NCBI GenBank assembly: GCA_902770845.1
Contig: CACXUV010000030.1
Location: 1-32,184 of the forward strand
DNA: 32,184 bases
DNA from: an uncultured Prevotellaceae bacterium
GTDB taxonomy: Bacteria > Bacteroidota > Bacteroidia > Bacteroidales > Bacteroidaceae
Reading direction: 5' to 3'
This document shows positions 1 to 7,945 of this stretch, piece after piece. The translations under genes and the position numbers were made by a program. The notes below the pieces were generated by a model that saw only the letters and a program-made list of their open reading frames with translations, did not search any database and was not told the DNA's origin. Every line of letters starts with the position of its first letter. Position 1 is the stretch's first letter.

Positions 1-60
1 ATAGAACGGGCAAAAAAGGCACTGTTTAAGCTTGACCAAAGACTTGCAGAAGCCTCCTAA
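1..60 (+). CDS. C-terminal end of an unidentified gene (partial)
   Basis: The first 60 bases are open in the frame that begins at position 1. They encode 19 residues ending RLAEAS before a TAA at 58-60. The peptide is charged and looks helical (it begins IERAKKALFK), as the tail of a real protein would. It is too short to assign to a family. The next 1 kb has no convincing + strand gene, so this would be the last gene of whatever unit enters from the left. No clear U-rich terminator follows it. Confidence 0.45.
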   Translation: MERAKKALFKLDQRLAEAS

Positions 61-85
61 ACAAATTTGTTATATGGAAGTGCCA

Positions 86-114
86 GTAACTTCGCGACTC
101 TGTCGCAAAGTTAC
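86..114. other. Inverted repeat; contains a minus-strand TAnnTTTG box
   Basis: A 12-bp arm (86-97) pairs with 103-114 across a 5-base loop, with one mismatch. No T-run follows on either strand, so it is a poor intrinsic terminator. Read on the minus strand, the right arm contains TAACTTTG (106-113), a match to the Bacteroidetes -7 box TAnnTTTG. No TTTG is seen about 20 bases upstream of that box. It could be a hairpin after the left-hand gene or a minus-strand promoter pointing out of the window. Confidence 0.3.
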
Positions 115-183
115 GAAAAAAATTGTATATATCAACGCTTTTCAGAAGATTAACGTAGAATAATCGAAAAACATAAGCTCATG

Positions 184-197
184 CGCACACGTGTGCG
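184..197. repeat. 14-bp perfect palindrome
   Basis: The bases cgcacacgtgtgcg read the same on both strands. The site lies in AT-rich non-coding DNA and is followed at about 229-240 by a run of T. A dyad of this length could be a protein-binding site, but nothing nearby identifies a regulator or a target gene. Confidence 0.3.
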
Positions 198-417
198 AGA
201 CCATCAAAGAGTAGCGGACAGTAATAACATTTTTTTTATTGCTTATGAAAAATCTTTACAACAGCCCTTCTGAGATTCGCTCAAATGTCAGCAAGCATCC
301 ACTGGCTCAGAATTTGCAAATTATGAGAGGCTTTCGAGCGTTCTATATAACCTACTGATAATCAGGCGTTAGCAAAATGTTGAATACAAGATTCGTTGCA
401 CCTTCAACCCGTTTGGA

Positions 418-530
418 TTGCAACGGAGGCCCCATTACAGTGCAACGGGGCCTCCGTTGGATGCCAACCAGGGCCCCGTTGTGCCTAAACGGGGTTGCCG
501 TTGCAAACAAACCGAGGCCCCGTTGTGCGG
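418..530. repeat. GC-rich cluster of inverted and direct repeats
   Basis: This block is sharply richer in G and C than its AT-rich flanks. It contains caacggaggcccc (421-433) facing ggggcctccgttg (447-459), a perfect 13-bp stem with a 13-base loop. The 13-mer ggccccgttgtgc occurs twice in direct orientation (472-484 and 516-528), 44 bases apart, and a near-inverted copy lies at 442-452. A related motif, aacggggttgccgttgc, is at 488-504. A weak 140-codon reading frame (377-799) runs through the block, but its composition follows the repeats and it shows no domain. It is best read as a non-coding repeat element. Whether it is dispersed through the genome cannot be judged from one window. Confidence 0.55.
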
Positions 531-832
531 ATACAGCGCCCGGTAAGAGGCATGGATGGGCTCGACAAATGCCTTCAGCCAACCACACAGCTGCTGTTGG
601 GGTTGCAAAACAGGCAGAAAAAGTGCTTTACGTTTTCTATTTCAGCATTTTCCAGAAAGCATTTTTCTATGAATTATTTTTACAGGCCACGAGAAAAAGA
701 GATTCTGCGGTATTTATGTGGTTCGTAACTATATGGTTTGTGGCACATTTACCCCCTACCTTCGGACAACCGTACAGGTCGAAAAAAGTTGGAATGTAGG
801 GTGAAATAATTGAGTAGTTTGAATTTTTTTTG

Positions 833-840
833 TATTTTTG
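833..840 (+). promoter_or_regulatory. Promoter -7 box (TATTTTTG)
   Basis: TATTTTTG matches the Bacteroidetes -7 consensus TAnnTTTG. ATTG at 809-812 (3 of 4 to TTTG) lies 20 bases upstream, the expected spacing for the -33 element. It is the only good + strand promoter ahead of the patatin gene, which would give that gene an untranslated leader of about 250 nt. Confidence 0.5.
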
Positions 841-847
841 CAGCGAA

Positions 848-904
848 CTTTTCGGCTGACCGAAAGCAGAGGCGTTTTATAACACCTCGTTGAGGTTAGT
901 TATA
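848..904 (+). promoter_or_regulatory. Structured 5' leader with two hairpins
   Basis: Directly after the expected transcription start, 850-855 (tttcgg) pairs with 860-865 (ccgaaa) around a 4-base loop. A second hairpin at 878-904 pairs ataac/gttat and acctc/gaggt with a 2-base bulge. There is no T-run, so this is not a simple terminator. Its role is unknown; it does not match a riboswitch class that I recognise. Confidence 0.35.
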
Positions 905-929
905 TAGAAGTCAAGAACCAAAATTAATC

Positions 930-1010
930 ATGAAATTACTATCTTATAACATTCACCATTCTTCGCAAGAAAAGTTGGAAAGGTTGATGGCCCAGGTTAT
1001 ATTAATATAA
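930..1010 (+). pseudogene. Possible remnant of an endonuclease/exonuclease/phosphatase-family gene
   Basis: A 26-codon frame starts with ATG at 930 and stops with TAA at 1008. Its first residues, MKLLSYNIHHSSQEKLERL, resemble the start of Bacteroidales proteins of the endonuclease/exonuclease/phosphatase family, where a first beta strand of the K-L-L-x-Y-N-I type is usual. The rest of that family (over 250 residues) is absent, because the patatin gene begins 87 bases later. It may be the stub left by a deletion, a leader peptide, or chance. The resemblance is from memory and short, so confidence is low. Confidence 0.25.
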
Positions 1011-1096
1011 TGTACGCGCGCGTGATTGCAATTAAGCAGTTATGAAATATCAGGTGGAGGTTGGAAAGATGTTAGAAATAGAATAGAAAAAACGTG

Positions 1097-2017
1097 ATGG
1101 AAAAAGACGTTGCATTGGTATTGTCGAGCGGTGGAGCACGCGGATTGGCTCACATTGGGGTGATAGAAGAACTGGAGTCGCAGGGCTATCACATCACTTC
1201 TATTGCCGGTTGCTCCATGGGGGCACTGATTGGTGGCTTCTATGCAGCAGGAAAACTGGCAGAGTTCAGACAGTGGATGAAAACGATTGACCGGCGGAAG
1301 ATGATGGAACTGACCGATTTTTCGCTGAGCATCAACCACATTGTGAAGGGCGATAAAATCATTGACGCCATGAAGGAGATTGTGCCCGATGTGGCTATTG
1401 AGAGCCTGCCCATTCCCTATTGCGCTGTGTCTACCGATTGGGAGCATGGTGAGGAGGTGGTGTTTCGCGAGGGCAGTCTTTTTGATGCCATCAGAGCCTC
1501 GATCTCATTGCCCACGTTCTTCGACCCAGTACGGCGCGATGGACGTGTGCTCATCGACGGTGGTGTGGTGAACCCCTTGCCACTGAACAGGGTGGCGCGT
1601 CATGAGGGCGACATGCTGGTGGGGGTAGACGTGAGTGGGCACGACTACGAGGCTCAAAGCCAGCTGCAACAGTTGGCTAAGGCCAAGCGGAAGAATGATA
1701 CGTCGCTGGGCGGTATGATTCTGAACAAACTGATTCCCGACAACCTTGAGTTCAACTACATCACTTTGCTCTCGCGCACCAGTTCGATTATGATTCGGCA
1801 AAATTCGCAACTGATGGCGCAACTGATGAAGCCCGATATGCTCATTGACATTCAGATGGGTAAGTATGGAAGCTTTGACTACGACAAGTCGGAAAAGCTC
1901 ATCACCCTGGGACGCAACAAAGCACGCAAGGTGCTGAACTCAGCTGCCCAGACTGCACAACTGACGGTAGATGCAGGTGCGGCATCGGTCTCTGTCGGCA
2001 GTGGGAGCGAAGGGTAG
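1097..2017 (+). CDS. Patatin-like phospholipase family protein
   Basis: A 306-aa serine acyl hydrolase predicted to cleave acyl esters of (phospho)lipids; the true substrate is unknown. The oxyanion-hole motif GGARG is at residues 12-16, the nucleophile elbow GCSMG at 38-42 (Ser40) and the catalytic-dyad Asp in DGG at 154. There is no signal peptide, so it is probably cytoplasmic or membrane-associated. A GTG one codon earlier (1094) is possible, but ATG at 1097 gives the usual short lead into the first beta strand. The last 26 codons overlap, on the opposite strand, the end of addB (1940-2017). The Ala/Ser/Gly-rich tail there looks like readthrough sequence rather than a domain, which suggests an ancestral stop was lost. 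It follows a long structured leader. Confidence 0.9.
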   Translation: MEKDVALVLSSGGARGLAHIGVIEELESQGYHITSIAGCSMGALIGGFYAAGKLAEFRQWMKTIDRRKMMELTDFSLSINHIVKGDKIIDAMKEIVPDVAIESLPIPYCAVSTDWEHGEEVVFREGSLFDAIRASISLPTFFDPVRRDGRVLIDGGVVNPLPLNRVARHEGDMLVGVDVSGHDYEAQSQLQQLAKAKRKNDTSLGGMILNKLIPDNLEFNYITLLSRTSSIMIRQNSQLMAQLMKPDMLIDIQMGKYGSFDYDKSEKLITLGRNKARKVLNSAAQTAQLTVDAGAASVSVGSGSEG

Positions 2018-4813
2018 GTCGGGGTTGTAGATTTCGTCGATTACGTTGGCGAGTAGATTCTCGAAGCTGGCCATGTGTGGCTCTACATCGGCTATGCGCT
2101 CTTTGCCGAAGTAAAGCACTGGGTCGAAGTTCTCCTGGGCGGCATGTTGAATGAAGAGCAGGGCTGGACTCACGGCCATGTTCTGGGGATTGTATTCTGT
2201 TGAGCGTCGCACCAAACAGCTGTAGAGCATGGCCTGCAGATAGTAATCACTGTGCTGCGCCAGACTGTCTTGCAGGAAGATGGCATCGAGACTGGCTAAC
2301 GGGCGAGGCTGAAAGTTGCTTGTTTTGTAGTCAATGACGCGTAAACGCTGGCCATCGGCCTCGGTCACGCAGTCGAGTCTGTCGATGCGACCGCCAATGT
2401 TGGTGGTGATGTGCGGCGTTGCGATTTGTCCCTTCACATCACATTCAAGTCCTACGATGGTGAAAGGAGCCAGTTGGCTGTCGGCCTGCAGCAACTGTCG
2501 CACATAATGTATGATGACTTCGCGATTGATGATTTGCAATCCACTGAGTGCGGGCATGCTTTTCTGAGCATTGCGAGACAGCTGAAACAGCTGGGTGCAG
2601 AAGGCTTCGTCGACGGCCCGTTCAATGTCGACTTTCGACTTCAGCATCGACTCAATGTCCGAAGCCACAATAAGATTGCTCTGTTGCGTTAGTTTTTTAT
2701 AGATGGCATGGGCAGCCTCATGGAATATATTGCCAAACACGCGGTTGTCGACGGTGTCGGTGTCGTCGATGTTGTCTGGCTGTCGAAGGTTGCAGGCATA
2801 GTTGTAGTAGAACTGCAACGGACAACGCAGATAGCGGTTGATGGCAGTGGGTGTCAGAATGGGCATGTTGAGCAGTTGCATCATCCCGGCAGTTTTCTCA
2901 ATGGCTTTGGGCTCAAAGGAACTGATTCTCTGGCCAGCTTGCAACGACTGGAAACGAATGGGGTGGGGGCCTTCGGCCATGAGTTGCAGCATGAAACGCG
3001 ACATCTGGCCTGTTTTTCCGTCGGCGGTAGAGTTGTTGTAAAGAATGGTCACATCGTTGGCCCGGCTGATCAGACGGAAGAAATAGTAGGCGTAGATGGC
3101 CACCTTGTGATCGGAAATGGTGAGTTCGTGGGCCTTGCGCAAGCTGTAAGGAATGAACGAAGTGTCGGCCAGGCCACGGGGCAGATTGCCTTCGTTGCAG
3201 GAGAGCAGCAGCACGTGGTCGAAGTCGAGGTTGCGCGTTTCGAGCACACCCATGATTTGCAGTCCCTCGGCGGGTTCGCCATGAAAAGGCACGCTCACCG
3301 TGCTGGTGAGTTGGTGGATGAGACGTTGCAGCGTGATGACGTCAACAGCCAGGTCGCCTGACTGGCAAAGGCCCAGCAGGCGGTTGAGCAGCGTGTAGGT
3401 GCGAAACATTGACTCTTGAAATAGTGGTGACTCGTTGTCTTTTCCCTGTGCAATGAGTTGCACAATGCGGCACATCCATTCCAGCATCTCTGCGTTGTTG
3501 GCGGCAGGGGTGAAAAGCAGTGTCGTACCCTCGTCGGCATGCAGCTGGCTGTTGTCGGGATAGTAAATTTTTTCGTCGTTGAGCCGCTGGCGCAACGACT
3601 CAGTCTGATCGGAAAGATACATCATGTAAGGATGGCGCAGCAAACTGTTGACTTGGCGCAAGCGGAAACAGTTTCTGGAAGGCACATAACCAGTGGTCTG
3701 CAAAGCCAGGAGCTGAGCCACGAGCGTGGCTGCAGGAGTCTGTATGAGCGGATAGCCAGTTGTCACGTTGACGGTGTCTACTTGCTCGGGCAGACTGTGA
3801 ATAACGGTCTGCAGCAGCCCTTCATCGCACAGCACAATGGCAGTGCGTCGCCCATGGGCCAGGCGATTGTGCTCTCGAAGCCAGGTGGCCACGTAGCGTG
3901 CCTGAATGTTTTCGGTGGGTGCTGAGATGAAAGTGATTTCTTTGGGCTGGCGGAAGCAGTTGAACACATGGTCGAGACTGGGACTCAGCTCGTTGGGAAA
4001 ATGCTCCAGATATTGGCTAATGAAATGGCCAGCCTCATGAGAAACCGACATGTAGTAGTGGTCATAGTCCCAGTAGAACAGGGCGCGCCCCATGCGTTGC
4101 AGCAAGGCAAAGAGGCGTTGTTCGGCTTTTTGCACCATGTTGAAGCCCACAAACACATAGCAGTCATACTGCAGCAATGTCGATGGCTGTGGCTGTCCGG
4201 CCAGTTCGTTCTGCTCCAGCTGCGTCACCACATTGCGATAGAGTGCACCTTCATAGGCCAGGTTCTGCTGCTGCAGCATTCGGTTGAAGTCGTGATACAA
4301 GGGGGCCATCTTCGACCAAAGGCGCAGAAAGCGTTGTTTCAGTTCGCTGTCATGATGTTCGGAGAAGTTGCTGAAGAAACGTCGGATTACTTCTTTCTGG
4401 GCTTCGCTCAGATAAGACACGTCGTCTAGTTCATGCAGGTGGCTTAGGTTGGCCAGCACACGGTCGGCATCGGCCATGTTCTTGTCCAGATCGTCAAAGT
4501 CGGCCAGCAGCATTTGTCCCCATCCGTAAAAGTGATCAAGTGTTTCGTCGGTGCCCGTTTGTGAGACAAAGCATTTGTGCAGGTCGCACACCAGCTTGAT
4601 GGGGTCGGCTACAGTGCTGCTGCTGTTCTGCCTGAACAGGTCGCTGATGGTGATGTAGGCTGGACTCCAGATGGGACGTCCGGCCAGGCGTGCAAGATGG
4701 TCGCTCAAAAAGAGCGATGCACGCTTGTTGGGAAACACTACGGCTATGCGTGAAAGGTTGGTCCCATACTTGCTGATGAGGTCTTGGGCCACCTGTTGAA
4801 GAAAGCTTTTCAT
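1940..4813 (-). CDS. addB: AddB-like PD-(D/E)XK nuclease subunit with iron-sulfur motif
   Basis: A 957-aa protein resembling the AddB subunit of AddAB helicase-nucleases, which process double-strand DNA ends for RecA recombination. The nuclease domain lies at the C-terminus: GRIDRLD, then VIDYKTS with Asp828 and Lys830. Four cysteines, Cys664 (YLRCPLQFYY) and Cys944/947/953 (C-x2-C-x5-C), match the 4Fe-4S staple of AddB-type nucleases. The N-terminus has the FPNKRASLF stretch but no Walker A, so the helicase half looks inactive. It starts with ATGA overlapping the stop of the addA reading frame, consistent with coupled translation. Its last 78 bases, including the three C-terminal cysteine codons, overlap the patatin gene on the other strand. 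The family is clear; the symbol is by analogy. Confidence 0.85.
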   Translation of the reverse strand: MKSFLQQVAQDLISKYGTNLSRIAVVFPNKRASLFLSDHLARLAGRPIWSPAYITISDLFRQNSSSTVADPIKLVCDLHKCFVSQTGTDETLDHFYGWGQMLLADFDDLDKNMADADRVLANLSHLHELDDVSYLSEAQKEVIRRFFSNFSEHHDSELKQRFLRLWSKMAPLYHDFNRMLQQQNLAYEGALYRNVVTQLEQNELAGQPQPSTLLQYDCYVFVGFNMVQKAEQRLFALLQRMGRALFYWDYDHYYMSVSHEAGHFISQYLEHFPNELSPSLDHVFNCFRQPKEITFISAPTENIQARYVATWLREHNRLAHGRRTAIVLCDEGLLQTVIHSLPEQVDTVNVTTGYPLIQTPAATLVAQLLALQTTGYVPSRNCFRLRQVNSLLRHPYMMYLSDQTESLRQRLNDEKIYYPDNSQLHADEGTTLLFTPAANNAEMLEWMCRIVQLIAQGKDNESPLFQESMFRTYTLLNRLLGLCQSGDLAVDVITLQRLIHQLTSTVSVPFHGEPAEGLQIMGVLETRNLDFDHVLLLSCNEGNLPRGLADTSFIPYSLRKAHELTISDHKVAIYAYYFFRLISRANDVTILYNNSTADGKTGQMSRFMLQLMAEGPHPIRFQSLQAGQRISSFEPKAIEKTAGMMQLLNMPILTPTAINRYLRCPLQFYYNYACNLRQPDNIDDTDTVDNRVFGNIFHEAAHAIYKKLTQQSNLIVASDIESMLKSKVDIERAVDEAFCTQLFQLSRNAQKSMPALSGLQIINREVIIHYVRQLLQADSQLAPFTIVGLECDVKGQIATPHITTNIGGRIDRLDCVTEADGQRLRVIDYKTSNFQPRPLASLDAIFLQDSLAQHSDYYLQAMLYSCLVRRSTEYNPQNMAVSPALLFIQHAAQENFDPVLYFGKERIADVEPHMASFENLLANVIDEIYNPDLPFAPTADRDRCRTCIYRQLCSLGS

Positions 4814-6054
4814 TTTACTTCGATGATCTGGTTAGAATAGAAATACCACAGGAATCCCTGTGTGTGTGGATGTCCCATTTGGTTGAGCAGTTGCATGTAC
4901 TGGCTCACTTGCTGCTTGTGTTCGTCGTGAGGACTGCCAAACTTGAAGTCGACCACGATGGTTTGTTCTCCATCGGTCATGACACGGTCTGGGCGGCGTT
5001 CGCATGTGCGGCCTGTTGCTGGATCGGTGCTCAGAATGGTGCACTCGTTGAAAAGTGTCCAGTGGGGCGAGAACCAATCGGCAATCTGAGGCACCGACAG
5101 ACGCTTGGAAATCATCTGCTCGATACGTTCACGGGTGAGCGTCTGGTCGTAGATAATGCCCTCGAATTCCATGCGCCGTAAAGCCTCGGGAATATCGGCC
5201 TGGGTGCGAATGGTTGAAAACAGCTGGTGCAGCACGGTGCCCATCTGAATGTAGCGATAGCGTTGCAGCTGTTCGTCGTCATCATCGGCCACGGCAAATC
5301 TGCGGCTGCGGTTGCTCTGCCTGAACTGGGTCTTCTGTGCAAACACTTCGATGGCCACTTCTACTGGCGTGCTCTTTTGCAAAAATATGTTTTCATGGGG
5401 AATGCAGGTCTGCTCTTGTGCTTGTTGCAACTGCATACTGCCATACAGAAAACGCAGGGGTGCCTGTTCGTCGGTCTCTCCCGAAAGATTAGAACCTGGC
5501 AGCAGATTGGCTGTGGGTGAGAGTACCATTTCGAGCAGTGCCGACCTGTTGTTTTTGGCATTGCGCTTGCCAATGACTTGCAGGCTTATCGAAGCACGCG
5601 TAAAAGCCACGTAGAGCAGGTTCAGGTTGTCTACTACGTTTTGCAGATGCTCTTCTTCGTAGTCGCGTTCGTAGATGGTGCCTGTCATGCCTTTTTGACT
5701 GAAGTCGATGGGCACGATGGGCAGCTGATTGAAGGGAGGCTCTGTGGGACTGCACCACAGCAGGTCGGGATGCTCCAAGCGCCAGTCGCAGAAGGGAATG
5801 ATTACATGCGGAAATTCCAGTCCCTTCGACTTGTGAATGCTGATGATGCGAATACCGTTGATCTCAGGACTTTGTATGGTCTTGGAGCAGAGAGTCTCGT
5901 CCCACTCGTGCAGGAAAGACTGCAAGTCGGTGGCCTGCTCGTTGACACTGCTGGCCAGTTGGTCGTAGAAAGCACACAGATAGGCACTTTGGCCTTCCAT
6001 GCGATTGAGTCGGAACAGCTCGTAGAGTTTTTCGGCCAGTTCATGAAGTGACAA
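4810..6054 (-). CDS. addA: AddA-like helicase-nuclease, C-terminal part (frame-shifted from the N-terminal part)
   Basis: This 414-codon frame carries the second half of a UvrD-type helicase plus nuclease: motif V region IHKSKGLEFPHVI, motif VI region LLYVAFTRAS, and a terminal PD-(D/E)XK domain with VVDFKFG (Asp369, Lys371) and a following QVSQYMQLL helix. It lacks the ATP-binding half, which is in the preceding gene in another frame. The only start is a TTG at 6054, inside the end of that gene, with no visible ribosome-binding site. It is best read as one protein of about 1045 aa broken at a C-run (minus strand, + coordinates 6060-6064). Removing one C gives LPRCLSLHELAEKL, joining both halves. 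Its stop overlaps the addB start (ATGA). Confidence 0.8.
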   Translation of the reverse strand: MSLHELAEKLYELFRLNRMEGQSAYLCAFYDQLASSVNEQATDLQSFLHEWDETLCSKTIQSPEINGIRIISIHKSKGLEFPHVIIPFCDWRLEHPDLLWCSPTEPPFNQLPIVPIDFSQKGMTGTIYERDYEEEHLQNVVDNLNLLYVAFTRASISLQVIGKRNAKNNRSALLEMVLSPTANLLPGSNLSGETDEQAPLRFLYGSMQLQQAQEQTCIPHENIFLQKSTPVEVAIEVFAQKTQFRQSNRSRRFAVADDDDEQLQRYRYIQMGTVLHQLFSTIRTQADIPEALRRMEFEGIIYDQTLTRERIEQMISKRLSVPQIADWFSPHWTLFNECTILSTDPATGRTCERRPDRVMTDGEQTIVVDFKFGSPHDEHKQQVSQYMQLLNQMGHPHTQGFLWYFYSNQIIEVK

Positions 6055-7945
6055 ACACCGGGGGCAACATTTCGCTGAGTGGTGCGGTATGCAGCGGTTG
6101 GCCGCTATAGATCTTGGCCAGATAGGCTTTGGCTATAGGGTCATCGGGCGACATGAGCAGGCGCATGGCCTGAACTATGGTCATCACGGCAGTCGATGCG
6201 TCGAGGCGAAAAGCCTCGTCGCTCACGATGCTCACTTGTGGCATCCGGTTGGCCAGATAGTTTGCAATGAGCGGAATCTGGCTGTTAGCGCGTACCAGGA
6301 TGGCAATGTCAGCGTCGGGAATGTTGTGTTGCTTGAGTAGGTCAATGTCTTGTGCAAGTGTTTCGAGCATTAGGTCCTGATAATCTTCGGTAGGCAGCAG
6401 CGTCACATCAACATAACCTCCCTGCGGAGCACTGTGGGGTGTCTTTTGCACCACATCGTCATAGGCAGAAATATCTTCGACCTTGGCTGCTTGTGTGAAG
6501 AAGGCGTTGTTGAAAGCCACCACGTTTTGTGATGATCGGTAATTGGTGTCGAGCGTGCGAATGTCGAGCTGTGCTTGGGCATGCGGAAACTCCTGGCCAA
6601 TGTTGGCCAGCAATCGCCAGTCGCCACTGCGCCAACGGTAAATGCTTTGCTTCACGTCGCCAACAATCAGACTTTGCGATGATTCGTGGCTCATGGTCTC
6701 TTCGAGTAGCACCTTGAAGTTCTTCCACTGCACGGTTGAGGTGTCTTGGAACTCGTCGATCATAATGTTTTCCAACTGCGTACCGATTTTCTCGAAAATA
6801 AAGGGTGTGTCGCTGCCTTCAATGAGCTGATGCAGCAACTGTTGTGTGTCGCTGAGCAAAAATCGGTTTGCCTCTTCATTGAGTTGGCGCACTTTCTTTT
6901 CTATGCTTTCCAGCAGGCGCAGCTGGTCCAGGTGGCGCAATGTTAAGTCGGCACTTTTATAAAGTTTCCATTGGCGTGGCTGTTCTGCAATGCCCTGATG
7001 CAGCATGTCGCCCAACACGCCTCGTGCCATCGAGTCCAGTTCAGCACGGCGCGGATGCGTTTTCTTGTACCATTTTTCTGGTTGTTCCACACAGTCGGTT
7101 ACGCGTTTTCCCAAGATGCTTTCGTCGAAAATACCATTGCGCAGTTTCAGAAAGAATCCAGCCACACCAGACTTGCCATAAGAAAGATCGTCGATGGTGA
7201 AGCCTGCTCCAGTCAGTTCGGAAAAGAATGTCTCGGCGATGTTCTTCATTCGCTCGCAGGCTGCCGTTCTGATCTGGCGTATCGACTTGGTGTAGTGATC
7301 AAAGAAATGTGGCTGCATCATGACTTGATAGAGCTCTTGACTGTGCAGTTTGTAGTAGTCGCGAAAAATGGTCTTGCCAAATTTTTTGATGGGGCCAATG
7401 ACATTCCAGGAACGGTCGTCGCCAATGGAGTCCATGATGTACTTGAGCAGCCATTGCAGCATGACGTCGGTGGTCTTCAGATCGTCGATGAGTTGGTCAA
7501 CAGCCAGTTCTTCCACCTGCCAGTCGTTCAGCCCGATGCGCAGATTGGCTGTGAGGTCGAGTTCGCGAGCCAGGTTGCGCAGCACACTTTGGAAGAAGGA
7601 GTCAATGGTCTCGACCCTGAAGTAACTGTAGTTGTGTAGCAACAACTTGAGTGCAATGCCAGCCTGCCGGGCCACATAGTCGGGTGAAACTTGCAGTTCC
7701 TGTTGTACTTTCTGGGCGTAGCCGCTGGATGAAGGAAGCTGTCGCCAAATGCCGTAAAGCTGACTGAGCACACGCATTTTCATCTCTTCAGTGGCCTTGT
7801 TGGTGAAGGTCACTGCCAGAATTTGGCGGTAGCACTGAGGATTGGCTACCAGCATTTTTATATACTCTGTGGCCAAGGTGAATGTCTTTCCACTACCGGC
7901 ACTTGCTTTATATATAATAAGAGGTTTAGAATGTTCTTTTACCAT
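6041..7945 (-). CDS. addA: AddA-like UvrD-family helicase, N-terminal part (ends early at a frame break)
   Basis: A 634-codon frame with the ATPase half of a superfamily 1A helicase: Walker A ASAGSGKT (residues 14-21, Lys20), motif Ia VTFTNKATEEM, motif II IDEFQDTSTVQW, motif III VGDVKQSIYRWRSGDW and motif IV LDTNYRSSQNVV. Motifs V-VI and the nuclease are in the next frame (4810-6054), so alone it would be inactive. Frame is lost at the five-C run at 6060-6064, and translation stops at 6041 after only seven out-of-frame residues. The cause could be a sequencing indel, a real mutation, or phase-type slippage. The ATG overlaps the end of the DUF5686 gene by 7 bp, consistent with one operon. AddA unwinds and trims DNA ends together with AddB. 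Confidence 0.85.
   Translation of the reverse strand: MVKEHSKPLIIYKASAGSGKTFTLATEYIKMLVANPQCYRQILAVTFTNKATEEMKMRVLSQLYGIWRQLPSSSGYAQKVQQELQVSPDYVARQAGIALKLLLHNYSYFRVETIDSFFQSVLRNLARELDLTANLRIGLNDWQVEELAVDQLIDDLKTTDVMLQWLLKYIMDSIGDDRSWNVIGPIKKFGKTIFRDYYKLHSQELYQVMMQPHFFDHYTKSIRQIRTAACERMKNIAETFFSELTGAGFTIDDLSYGKSGVAGFFLKLRNGIFDESILGKRVTDCVEQPEKWYKKTHPRRAELDSMARGVLGDMLHQGIAEQPRQWKLYKSADLTLRHLDQLRLLESIEKKVRQLNEEANRFLLSDTQQLLHQLIEGSDTPFIFEKIGTQLENIMIDEFQDTSTVQWKNFKVLLEETMSHESSQSLIVGDVKQSIYRWRSGDWRLLANIGQEFPHAQAQLDIRTLDTNYRSSQNVVAFNNAFFTQAAKVEDISAYDDVVQKTPHSAPQGGYVDVTLLPTEDYQDLMLETLAQDIDLLKQHNIPDADIAILVRANSQIPLIANYLANRMPQVSIVSDEAFRLDASTAVMTIVQAMRLLMSPDDPIAKAYLAKIYSGQPLHTAPLSEMLPPVFVTS

Noticed and set aside
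377-799. 140-codon + strand frame through the GC-rich repeat cluster
   Set aside because: Its composition follows the inverted repeats, it shows no domain or plausible fold, and two other frames through the block are also partly open.
1094-1096. GTG start for the patatin gene
   Set aside because: An ATG follows immediately, and there is no ribosome-binding signal favouring GTG.
6041-6064. Programmed ribosomal frameshift in addA
   Set aside because: There is no X-XXY-YYZ slippery heptamer or downstream pseudoknot that I can see. An indel in the C-run is the simpler explanation, so it is listed only as a frame break.
6971-7639. 222-codon + strand frame opposite addA
   Set aside because: It lies antisense to helicase coding sequence and has no recognisable features.
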